From Sphingobium_A sp965228065 (GTDB lineage Bacteria > Pseudomonadota > Alphaproteobacteria > Sphingomonadales > Sphingomonadaceae), in contig OZ245788.1 in assembly GCA_965228065.1 (NCBI GenBank), forward strand, positions 3,162,001 through 3,226,000: a stretch of 64,000 bases of DNA, given 5' to 3'. Position 1 is the first letter of the stretch. Each line of letters starts with the position of its first letter. The position numbers and the translations under genes are program-made. Below, in pieces: positions 52,895-60,948 of this stretch. Below the pieces are notes generated by a model. The model was given only the letters and a program-made list of their open reading frames with translations. It made no database searches and had not been told where the DNA came from.

Positions 52895-52926
52895 GTTCAG
52901 GGACTCATCTGCATGAGCCCCTGAAC
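52895..52926 (+). terminator. Hairpin after the His-rich protein gene
   Basis: Arms GTTCAGGG-A-CTCAT and ATGAG-C-CCCTGAAC pair over 14 positions with one mismatch and a four-base CTGC loop, 13 bases after the stop. No T-run follows. Confidence 0.6.
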
Positions 52927-52961
52927 CCGCCATAGGCCGATGCGCCTGGAGGGAGGCTGCC

Positions 52962-53528
52962 ATGACGAACCACGACATGCAGGATCTCGCAAGGCATCTG
53001 CTCGGCAAGTCGGTCGGCGCACTCGATCCCGAAGAGCGCAACGTCCTGGTCAATATCCAGAGCGGCAGCCCGATCAGCCGCGACGCAGCGGATATCGCCG
53101 ACGAGCGGATGTCCTTTGGCGAACGGCTGGCCGATCGGGTCGCTGCGATCGGCGGATCCTGGGGGTTCATCATCGCCTTCGGCGCGGTGTTGACCGGCTG
53201 GATGTTCCTGAACACCGATGTTCTCGGCCATTGGGGCATGGCATTCGATGCCTACCCCTATGTTTTCCTCAATCTGATGCTGTCGATGCTGGCTGCCGTG
53301 CAGGCGCCGATCATCCTGATGAGCCAGAACCGCCAGAGCACCAAGGATCGCGTTGCCGCTAGCCTCGATTTCGAGGTCAACCTCCGCGCCGAGCTGGAGG
53401 TGCTGCGGCTTCATGAAAAGCTCGACAGTGACATTGCCGATCGGCTGGACATCGTGATCGAGCAGCAGGGCGCGATCCTCGCACTGTTGAAAGGCCCGCT
53501 GATCCAACCGATCGATCCGGTGCCATGA
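52962..53528 (+). CDS. DUF1003 membrane protein
   Basis: Protein of 188 residues: an N-terminal soluble part (HLLGKSVGALDPEERNVLVNIQSG), then two membrane spans with the DUF1003 core (GSWGFIIAFGAVLTGWMFLNT, PYVFLNLMLSMLAAVQAPIILMSQNRQ), then a C-terminal helical tail. Function unknown; members occur beside two-component systems. GGAGGGAGG precedes the ATG. It is first in an operon in which PDZ, response regulator and kinase genes follow, joined by a four-base ATGA overlap. Confidence 0.9.
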   Translation: MTNHDMQDLARHLLGKSVGALDPEERNVLVNIQSGSPISRDAADIADERMSFGERLADRVAAIGGSWGFIIAFGAVLTGWMFLNTDVLGHWGMAFDAYPYVFLNLMLSMLAAVQAPIILMSQNRQSTKDRVAASLDFEVNLRAELEVLRLHEKLDSDIADRLDIVIEQQGAILALLKGPLIQPIDPVP

Positions 53529-53947
53529 GCAGGGTCCGCAGTTCCCTGGTCCTTGGGTTCTGGCCGCTTCTCATGCTCTCGATGCTGTCGCTTGCGGTGG
53601 CCCTGTTGCTGTTCACCACCCATGCCGGTCGCTTGTCGCTTGGCCGGATCTTCGGTCCGCCGGGCGCGGCGATGCTGATACCGGGCGTCACGGTCGAAGA
53701 TGCGCCGCTGCCGGCGCACGGCCTGATCGTCACCAGCTTGCGGTCCGACAGCAAGGCCGCATCGGAGGGCATTGCAGTGGGGGATATCGTCACCGCGATC
53801 GACGGACGGTCCGTCTCGACTGTGACGGATCTGGCAAGCTATCTTCGCCGAAAATCAGGTTCTACTGTCGAAATCCAGGTGGTTCGCGATAATCATGTCC
53901 GGCGTATAATATTGCTGCGAACCGGGGGAGACAGTCATGGTGCATAA
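53525..53947 (+). CDS. Membrane-anchored PDZ-domain protein
   Basis: Protein of 140 residues: one N-terminal membrane span (about 8-30), then a PDZ domain (LIVTSLRSDSKAASEGIAVGDIVTAIDGRSVSTVTDLASYLRR). The catalytic part of a protease is absent, so it is an adaptor rather than an enzyme. It could sense periplasmic C-terminal peptides and pass a signal to the histidine kinase (inference). Overlaps the DUF1003 gene by four bases and the response regulator by 11. Confidence 0.85.
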   Translation: MSRVRSSLVLGFWPLLMLSMLSLAVALLLFTTHAGRLSLGRIFGPPGAAMLIPGVTVEDAPLPAHGLIVTSLRSDSKAASEGIAVGDIVTAIDGRSVSTVTDLASYLRRKSGSTVEIQVVRDNHVRRIILLRTGGDSHGA

Positions 53948-54623
53948 GCTTCTGCTGGTGGAGGATGACGAGGCGACCGCGGCCTATATCGTCAAGGGCA
54001 TGACCGAAGAGGGATTCACGGTCGACCGCGCCGACAATGGCCGTGACGGGTTCTTCCTTGCCAGCGATGGCAGCTATGCCGCGATCATCCTCGATCGTAT
54101 GATACCGGCAATGGACGGCATGGCCGTTCTCGGCGCGCTGCGTGCTGCCGGAATCGATACGCCGGTGATCATCCTGTCCGCGCTGGGTTCACCCGACGAT
54201 CGGGTGGCCGGCCTGACCGCCGGATCCGACGATTATCTGGTCAAACCCTTTGCCTTTGCGGAATTGCTGGCGCGCGTCCGGCTGCTGGTGCGTGGCCGCG
54301 GGACTGGAGCGGCGGTCGTGACGATACTGTCGTGCGGTGACCTTGAACTGGATCTTCTGTCGCGGAAGGTTCGTCGGGGAAGCATGTCGATCGATCTGCA
54401 GCCCCGCGAATTCCGGCTGCTGGAATATTTCCTCCGCCATGTCGATCAGGTCGTGACACGGACGATGCTGTTGGAGGGAGTGTGGGACTATCATTTCGAT
54501 CCCGGCACCAATGTGATCGACGTGCATGTGAGCAGGCTCCGCCGCAAGCTTGACGACGGATCCGACCGCCCCTTGCTCCACACCATCCGCGGTGCGGGCT
54601 ATCGTCTGGGCACCGGCGCCTGA
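53937..54623 (+). CDS. OmpR-family response regulator
   Basis: Protein of 228 residues. Receiver domain with acidic pair near residues 10-11, phosphoacceptor Asp53 in ILDRMIPAMDG and the conserved lysine in YLVKPFAF, then a C-terminal winged helix (FRLLEYFLRHVDQVVTRTMLLEGVW, DVHVSRLRRKL). GGGGGAG precedes the ATG. Three bases separate it from the kinase gene. Likely targets are nearby envelope genes, including the big fusion gene opposite (inference). Confidence 0.93.
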   Translation: MVHKLLLVEDDEATAAYIVKGMTEEGFTVDRADNGRDGFFLASDGSYAAIILDRMIPAMDGMAVLGALRAAGIDTPVIILSALGSPDDRVAGLTAGSDDYLVKPFAFAELLARVRLLVRGRGTGAAVVTILSCGDLELDLLSRKVRRGSMSIDLQPREFRLLEYFLRHVDQVVTRTMLLEGVWDYHFDPGTNVIDVHVSRLRRKLDDGSDRPLLHTIRGAGYRLGTGA

Positions 54624-54626
54624 ATC

Positions 54627-55991
54627 GTGGGACGCTGGCGCCGCTTCGCTCGTTCGACCACCGCGCGGTTCGTGCTGCTCGCCTTTGCGTTCCAGGTGCC
54701 GGTGACGGGCGGTGTGCTGATATTCGTCCAACAGGCGAGCCAGCGCGCATTGTCCGGCGAGCAACAGGAAATGGTTGCCGATCTGCGGACGGAATTGACC
54801 GGCGCGCACGAACGGGGCGGTCTGGCGGAGATGACCAGCATCATCAGGGCCCGGCTCGGCTCCGTCAACGGCAGCAACGCGGTCGTCCTGCTGGCGGCAC
54901 GCGATGGAACACCCATTCTCGGGAATCTGGCGGCATGGCCGACGGTCATCTCGCAACCGACCGACTGGCGGACCATCGACCTTTATCGCATGGGGAGCGA
55001 TCGGCCGGAACATATGGGCGTGTCCGCCACCTATTTCCCGGATGGAACGCGGCTTCTCACCGGACAGGTGATCGAGGCAGGCGTGCGGCTCGCGCGGATC
55101 AATGAGGAGGCGATCCTCGTGGCGCTTCTGCTTGGCCTGTCGCTCACCTTGGCCAGTGCACTTGTTCTCGGACGGCTGCTGTCGCGCCAGATCAACGGCA
55201 TTGTCACGACCGCGGCGGCGGTTGGGCAGGGGAGCCTTGCGCAGCGGGTGCCGATCGACGGGAGCGGAGACGCGTTCGATGCCCTGGGGCGTGCGATCAA
55301 TGGCATGCTCGACCGGATCGAAACGCTGATCGTGCAGCTTCGGATGATGACCGATGGTCTCGCCCATGATCTCAAATCGCCGGTCACCCGGCTGAAATCG
55401 GTGCTTGAGCGCGCCATCATCGATACACGCGATCCGCATGCGCTGGCTGCGCTCGAAAAGGTTTCGGACGAAGCCGAGACGTTGCTGTCGATGCTGTCGA
55501 CTGCGCTGCTGATCAGTCGCACCGAAGCGGGCATCGGGCGCGATGCCTTTGTGGAAACGGAATTGCAGCCGCTGCTGGACGACCTCGCGGAAATCTACGG
55601 ACCACTTGTCGAGGATCATGGTTTCGTCATCACGACCGATGCAGGCGCGGGCCTTTCGGCCCGGCTACATCGGGAACTCGTCAGCCAGGCGCTCGGCAAT
55701 CTGATCGAGAACGCCCTGAAATACGCAACGGGCGGTCATCGGATCGCACTGACAGCGCGCGCGATCGATGGCGGCATCGCGCTGAGCGTGGCGGACGACG
55801 GACCGGGCATTGCCGAAGACCGGCGCGCCGACGCGCTGCGTCGCTTCGGGCGGCTCGACCCTGCGCGACAGATTGCCGGTTCGGGATTGGGCCTGGCGCT
55901 CGTCGAGGCCGTCGCGCGACTGCATGATGGCGGGATCACGCTCGAAGATAACGAGCCCGGTTTGCGTGTGGTGCTTACGCTGGAACGCTGA
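54627..55991 (+). CDS. Sensor histidine kinase
   Basis: Protein of 454 residues. A GTG start, a first span (about 14-36), a periplasmic sensor of about 120 residues, a second span (162-184), a HAMP region, then a dimerisation domain with His247 in GLAHDLKSPVTRL, and an ATPase domain (NLIENALKYA, DDGPGIAED, GSGLGLALVEA). It pairs with the OmpR-type regulator. The periplasmic sensor shares no family that I can name. Its end lies 16 bases from the convergent fusion gene. Confidence 0.92.
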   Translation: MGRWRRFARSTTARFVLLAFAFQVPVTGGVLIFVQQASQRALSGEQQEMVADLRTELTGAHERGGLAEMTSIIRARLGSVNGSNAVVLLAARDGTPILGNLAAWPTVISQPTDWRTIDLYRMGSDRPEHMGVSATYFPDGTRLLTGQVIEAGVRLARINEEAILVALLLGLSLTLASALVLGRLLSRQINGIVTTAAAVGQGSLAQRVPIDGSGDAFDALGRAINGMLDRIETLIVQLRMMTDGLAHDLKSPVTRLKSVLERAIIDTRDPHALAALEKVSDEAETLLSMLSTALLISRTEAGIGRDAFVETELQPLLDDLAEIYGPLVEDHGFVITTDAGAGLSARLHRELVSQALGNLIENALKYATGGHRIALTARAIDGGIALSVADDGPGIAEDRRADALRRFGRLDPARQIAGSGLGLALVEAVARLHDGGITLEDNEPGLRVVLTLER

Positions 55992-56007
55992 GCAGGATGT
56001 ACCGGCG

Positions 56008-59000
56008 TCAGGATGCGACGACCCGGCCACTGCGTTCGAGCTTGCCCCATCCCACCCATGGCCCGCGCAGTGCGTTCGCGACCGCACGGATCACCACCGA
56101 ATACATCAGCTGCCGATAGACGAACCGCTGGGCGACCAGCAGCACGACGGGATAGCGCCGTTCGCGCGGCTCCAGCCGATAGGCGATCCAGCCGCAGAAG
56201 ATGTCGATCGCGGTGAATGCGAGCCAATAGATCGCCATCCGCAGCACATCGCTTTGGGTCTGCGCCCAGCCATGCTGATGAATACGCACGCCGGTGGAGA
56301 CGATGCTGACGAGCAGCGCCAGGTCGATCAGCGGCGACACCAGCGCAAAGCCGATCTGGAACACCCAGGCCTGCGGAAGACCGACAAAGGCGAGCCCCGG
56401 TGGGCGCCGGGTGCGCAGGATCGCGCGATGCTTCCACAGGCACTGCAATGTGCCGAATGCCCAGCGAAACCGTTGCCGTGCAAGGGTGCGGAAGCTCTCC
56501 GGCGCCTCGGTCCAGGCGACGGCGTCGACGTCATAGCCGATGCGCCATCCCAGACGCTGGATTGCGATGGTGAGATCCTGATCTTCGGCCAGCGTGGCGG
56601 TCGGATAACGCCCTGCATCCTCCAGCGCGCGCCGACGCCAGGCGCCAACCGCACCGGGCACGACCATGATCGCGTCGAGCCGTGACAATGCGCGTCGTTC
56701 GAGATTTTGCGCGGTCACATATTCGACCGCCTGCCAGCGCGTGACGAGGTTGACGCGATTGCCGACTTTCGCATTGCCGGCCACGGCGCCGATCGCCGGG
56801 TCGGCAAACCAGCGCGCAAGCTTCGCGATCGTGTCCGGCTCGAATTGGGTGTCGGCATCCAGGGCGATGATGATCTTGCCGGTGGCAAGCTCGAGGCCCA
56901 GGTTGAGCGCGCGCGCCTTGCCGCCATTTTCGAGCGGCAGCAACTGCACGCGCGGTTCGTCCCCGAATGCGGCCGCGACAGCCTCGGCCGTGCCGTCGGT
57001 GGAGCCATCGTCGATCACGATAACCTCCACATTGACATCCTGGCTGGCGAGCACGCGGCGAACCGATGCTTCGATCACCCGGACCTCGTTGAACGCCGGG
57101 ATCAGGACCGACACCGAAAGCGTCGGATCGATTGGCGGTGGAACCGGCCGGTTGCGGGGGCGGTTGCTGTCCCATGCCAGGGCGGCGAGGATCAGCGCAC
57201 GGGCAATGCCGAGCGAGATCGCGGCGAAGAAGATCCATTTGAGCGCGTAACCCAGTGCCGCGAGCACAAGGAATATCCCGACATCGGCGCGGACTGCGAG
57301 CAGGTCTGCGCCGGCGATCCTGGGCATCACCTGGTCGCGGCTGAGCCCCGCCAGCGCTGAAACCGGCACGAGCTGATACCCTTTTTCACGCAGCCCATCG
57401 ATGATCCTCGGCAGGGCGGCCACGGTCTGCGCGCGATCCCCGCCGCCGTCGTGCAGCAGGACGATCTGCTCGGATCGGTCGGGGGTTGCCGACGCCACCT
57501 GCTGGAGCGTCGCCTGGACGATCCGGTCGACGCCGGGCCGCTTCCAGTCGCCCGGATCGACATGCAGCCCGACATTCGTATAGCCGGCGTCTTGTGCGGC
57601 GAGTGCCGGGATGAGTTCATCCGCGGTCGTCGGTTCGGCGTCGCCGAAATAGGGCGCCCGGAACAGCCGTACCGAGCGGCCGGTATAGGCTTCGATGACG
57701 CGCTGGGTCGCGTTGAGCTCGAGCTGCGTGCCTTTGTCCGAGACCTGCGCGAGATTGGGGTGGGTGAATGTGTGGCTGCCGATCTCGCTGCCCTGATCGA
57801 TGATCCGGTTGATCAGCACAGGATGCGCCATCGCATTCTCGCCGATCAGGAAAAATGTCGCCGGTGCGTGTTTTTGCGCCAGGACATCCAGGATTTTCGG
57901 CGTCCAGTCGGGATCCGGCCCGTCGTCGAAGCTCAGCGCGACCAGGCCGGGGCGATAGCCGGTGCGGCGCACAACATAGGGCGTCGGCAGATGGAGATAG
58001 TGTTCGTCGACGATCATTTGGGCGCTGTTCCGGAAAAGCGTGCGGCTGCCGGTGACCGGAACGTCGTCGATCCGCAGGATCTCGCCATTGCCCTCGACGT
58101 CGACATTCCCGACCGTCTGAAGGGTGCGCATATCCGGGATCTTCCCGCTCTGGAACGCGCCCAGCGCTTTCCAGAAACCGGAATCCTCGGTTCCCAGCCG
58201 CCATAATGCAACGCCGGCCACTCCTTTGACATCGGCGACGCGAAGCTGGTTCCAGGCGCTGGCCGCATCGAGCATCCAGACGCTGTGGGAGACGCCGTTT
58301 TCCTGATATCCGAAGGTGGCGTTGCCGCTTGTCCGGTCGAACTGGATCGGCGCTTCGCTGTCATGCGCGACCAGCCAGGCTTCCTCGACCGAAAGCGGTT
58401 CTCCCTTGCCGGAGGCGGTCCAGTCATAAGCGTAACTGCCCACCGCCACGATCGCCTTCTCGGCAGGAACGGCGGATAGCGCTTCGTTCAGTTGCTCGAC
58501 GAACCAGCGCTGGCTTGCGATCGGGCCGGGGTCGCCTTCCGGTGAATGCTCGTCATAGTTCATCAGGAACAGCCGATCGGCGACCCGGGCATAGTCGCGG
58601 AGATTCCAGTCATGGTCGCCCACCGGTACGGCGACGGCGATCAGCCATTGATGCGGGGCGAACCGCGCGCGCGCTTCACTCAGAAAACGAAGATAATCCT
58701 TCTGTGCGGATACGGGCAATTCCTCGAAATCGAATGAGATTCCGGCGGCCTTGGACGTGGTGAGCACCTGTTCCAGCTGCACCAGAAGCGCGGTACGCGC
58801 GGCGGGGTCGTGGAACATGGCGGCGGCACCGGTGGCGTCCCATTTGCCGCCGACCGCGTTCTGGACCATTGGCAACAACCTTGGCTGGCGCGGCGTGGCA
58901 GCCATGATGGCGTCGAATTTGCGATCCGGCGTCATGACGAGGCGGTGGGACGGGCCGGTCACGGACATCAGATCGGGCACGACCCAATCGAGCTGGCCGA

Positions 59001-59358
59001 TATGCGCCGCGAGCGAAGCGCGGCTGGCATCGTCCCACGGGGCATAGAAACCAACGGAGATCTGGTTGATGCGCGAAGCGGTGGGCGAGCTGCCTTTGGG
59101 GAGCCATGCCGCGACGCCGTGCCGGATCGCGGCGATCCCCTTGGCGACGCGGTGATCGAGATGGGCCACCTGTTGCCGCAAAGGGCGGGGGAGCGGATGT
59201 TCCATGATCATCGCCAGCGGGCGCGGCACGGGCACGTCGACGACGGTTATGGCGAACGCGACGGACGCCACGAGGATGAGCAGGAGCAGGGCGAGGAAAG
59301 CCCGCACCGTCCAGCGATCGCGGCGGCCGCTGGCATCGTAGAAGATCGGCTTGTCCAT
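56008..59358 (-). CDS. Fusion of GH18-like, polysaccharide deacetylase and glycosyltransferase 2 domains
   Basis: Protein of 1116 residues. A membrane anchor (18-40) leads to a periplasmic GH18-like hydrolase (about 98-400, acidic site FDFEE at 209-213), then a NodB deacetylase (about 470-660, metal site in SFDDGPD at 476-482 and SHTFTH at 528-533), a membrane span (692-730), a cytoplasmic GT2 (about 748-980, LIPAFNE, DADTQF and RQRFRWAFG) and C-terminal spans. It could make and trim a beta-linked amino sugar polymer, resembling PgaB plus PgaC in one chain. The start is chosen at MDKPIFYD with GGGGGAAG upstream. Confidence 0.9.
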   Translation of the reverse strand: MDKPIFYDASGRRDRWTVRAFLALLLLILVASVAFAITVVDVPVPRPLAMIMEHPLPRPLRQQVAHLDHRVAKGIAAIRHGVAAWLPKGSSPTASRINQISVGFYAPWDDASRASLAAHIGQLDWVVPDLMSVTGPSHRLVMTPDRKFDAIMAATPRQPRLLPMVQNAVGGKWDATGAAAMFHDPAARTALLVQLEQVLTTSKAAGISFDFEELPVSAQKDYLRFLSEARARFAPHQWLIAVAVPVGDHDWNLRDYARVADRLFLMNYDEHSPEGDPGPIASQRWFVEQLNEALSAVPAEKAIVAVGSYAYDWTASGKGEPLSVEEAWLVAHDSEAPIQFDRTSGNATFGYQENGVSHSVWMLDAASAWNQLRVADVKGVAGVALWRLGTEDSGFWKALGAFQSGKIPDMRTLQTVGNVDVEGNGEILRIDDVPVTGSRTLFRNSAQMIVDEHYLHLPTPYVVRRTGYRPGLVALSFDDGPDPDWTPKILDVLAQKHAPATFFLIGENAMAHPVLINRIIDQGSEIGSHTFTHPNLAQVSDKGTQLELNATQRVIEAYTGRSVRLFRAPYFGDAEPTTADELIPALAAQDAGYTNVGLHVDPGDWKRPGVDRIVQATLQQVASATPDRSEQIVLLHDGGGDRAQTVAALPRIIDGLREKGYQLVPVSALAGLSRDQVMPRIAGADLLAVRADVGIFLVLAALGYALKWIFFAAISLGIARALILAALAWDSNRPRNRPVPPPIDPTLSVSVLIPAFNEVRVIEASVRRVLASQDVNVEVIVIDDGSTDGTAEAVAAAFGDEPRVQLLPLENGGKARALNLGLELATGKIIIALDADTQFEPDTIAKLARWFADPAIGAVAGNAKVGNRVNLVTRWQAVEYVTAQNLERRALSRLDAIMVVPGAVGAWRRRALEDAGRYPTATLAEDQDLTIAIQRLGWRIGYDVDAVAWTEAPESFRTLARQRFRWAFGTLQCLWKHRAILRTRRPPGLAFVGLPQAWVFQIGFALVSPLIDLALLVSIVSTGVRIHQHGWAQTQSDVLRMAIYWLAFTAIDIFCGWIAYRLEPRERRYPVVLLVAQRFVYRQLMYSVVIRAVANALRGPWVGWGKLERSGRVVAS

Positions 59359-59669
59359 GACTTCCCCCGCGTCGCTGCCCCAGGGACGCGCGGTGTCTGG
59401 CTCAGGGGTACAGGCCAGACACCGCTCTCTCGATCGATCGGGAGGGGAGCCCGAGCGACCCCCGCACAATAAAGGTCCGGACAGTCCGCGCTGTGACGCC
59501 AAGGTTAAATCGAGTTAATCTGTGCCGAGGAAACAGGATGCGCGCCCGATAGGGATATCGCGTTTGGCGACATCCCTGTCGGGCGGGCTGGTTGGTGCGT
59601 GCGTCTATTCAGAGCACCCGCGTCGATCTGGCCGTTGCGGAATTGCGGGATCGGCAATTCCGCGATGCG
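59359..59669. other. 311-base intergenic region with two hairpins
   Basis: No gene visible. It holds an imperfect 18-base stem at 59543-59585 (CGCCCGA-T-AGGGAT-A-TCGC with two non-Watson-Crick pairs) and a perfect 10-base stem at 59637-59663 (GCGGAATTGC/GCAATTCCGC), 7 bases after the aminopeptidase stop, which is probably its terminator. The promoter of the fusion gene should lie between. Confidence 0.55.
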
Positions 59670-60506
59670 TCAGGCAAGCTGCGGCCGGTCCTTCGGCTGG
59701 TAGAACATGCCGAACGAGATGAATTTCATCACCTGTTCCATATCCCGGAGCGTTGCACCGATCGATGCCGGGCCGGTGCGTTCGACCCAGGGCAGGTAGC
59801 TCCACATGTCCGCCTGGATGCGGTTCTTGAATTCGAGCTCCACGCGGAAATCCGATGGTAGTTTCAGGAGCGATATCCCATCTCTGCGCGCGAATGCCCG
59901 TGCGACACCGTCCTTGATCAGCGTTCGTGCGACGGCGGGTTTCAGGGTGTTGATGGCGGCAAGGCCATAGGTCTTTTTCGTGACGACCGTTTCAATGTCC
60001 TTGTTGAGTTCATTGACATGCTTCACGTAACTCTCGTCTCCGGACGAGAAGATCGTCTTGATGCCGAAATGCGCGGCGAGCATTGCATTGAACCCGGTTT
60101 CGGAATTGCTTTCGCCGTTGATGCGGATGTCGCGGTAGCAGCCGCCATGATAGGTGTGCGACAACAGCCCGTCGGGAGAAAGGCTGCTTGTATGGTGTCC
60201 GATGAAAACGACCACTTCATACGGGCCATCTTCCACGCCCTGCATTTGCAGCAAAGGCCGTGGCCAGGAGCGAACGACGCGCATATAGTCGGGAACGTCG
60301 TCGATCAGGATATTCTGACCCGTGCCGTGCCCATCGGCAACGACGACTTCGGTGACGCCCGCTTCATACAGGGCTTCCGCGGCGGCGACGACTTCCCCCG
60401 TCATCCATTTACGCGCGGACTGGAACTCCCAGCCCGTGGGGGTGAGTTGAGGCGAATTGGTAATGCCGGCCACGCCCTCGATATCGGCGGAAATATAAGC
60501 TCGCAT
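59670..60506 (-). CDS. M55 family D-aminopeptidase (DppA-like)
   Basis: Protein of 278 residues with the M55 zinc signatures: YISADIEGVAG near the N terminus, VVADGHGTGQN, FIGHH and LLSHTYHGGCYRD. The prototype DppA is a decameric D-aminopeptidase that frees D-alanine from peptides. The ATG at 60506 was chosen over the GTG at 60515 because GAAGGG is 8 bases upstream. It faces the acyl-CoA ligase operon. A D-amino acid theme links it to the racemase and DUF1611 genes, but this is inference. Confidence 0.9.
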   Translation of the reverse strand: MRAYISADIEGVAGITNSPQLTPTGWEFQSARKWMTGEVVAAAEALYEAGVTEVVVADGHGTGQNILIDDVPDYMRVVRSWPRPLLQMQGVEDGPYEVVVFIGHHTSSLSPDGLLSHTYHGGCYRDIRINGESNSETGFNAMLAAHFGIKTIFSSGDESYVKHVNELNKDIETVVTKKTYGLAAINTLKPAVARTLIKDGVARAFARRDGISLLKLPSDFRVELEFKNRIQADMWSYLPWVERTGPASIGATLRDMEQVMKFISFGMFYQPKDRPQLA

Positions 60507-60541
60507 CTGCTGCACCCTTCATGTCGTGAATCATATTTATA

Positions 60542-60555
60542 AATGAATATTCATT
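60542..60555 (-). promoter_or_regulatory. Palindromic operator near the M55 gene
   Basis: AATGAATATTCATT is a perfect 14-base palindrome 36 bases upstream of the M55 start codon. A related copy stands upstream of the ligase gene. TetR-type regulators often bind such sites. Confidence 0.6.
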
Positions 60556-60838
60556 CATAATGGCTAACACCGCCCGATGAGCGGTTCAAGCGATTCTTGA
60601 ATGCCGTAGAGGTCTGCCCCCCGATCCGCGTTTTGGGTTGCGGATGAGCCTTGGTGGAGGGGCATTCGACTGCGTGGCCCGCTGGAGATGCCTGACGGAC
60701 GCGTGTCGAAGCGGTGTTGCGCCGGGGGCGGCAATCCGCATGATCTGTCGATACCGGATGCCGCCGGATCGGCCATTCCTTCTCATTCCAGGTTTCTCCC
60801 GATCGTGTTTCGGCTTTACACGAAAAGGCAGATATATT

Positions 60839-60852
60839 AATGACCATTCATT
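60839..60852 (+). promoter_or_regulatory. Palindromic operator near the acyl-CoA ligase gene
   Basis: AATGACCATTCATT matches the operator at 60542-60555 in 12 of 14 positions and is 97 bases upstream of the ligase ATG. The arms (AATGA and CATT) keep dyad symmetry. Confidence 0.55.
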
Positions 60853-60948
60853 AGTTAAAAAATATGCGGTTGTTTCAGCGCTTTGCTGGCAGCGCGCGGC
60901 CCGAAGGATCTGTGGATCACGGGCAGTGTTGGGGCGGATTAATGGTCA

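Larger units (their letters stand above)
60507..60948. other. 442-base divergent intergenic region
   Basis: No gene visible; open frames here lack coding features. It is AT-rich at both ends and holds two matching palindromic operators (60542-60555 and 60839-60852), one near each divergent start. No regulator is encoded next to it. Confidence 0.5.
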
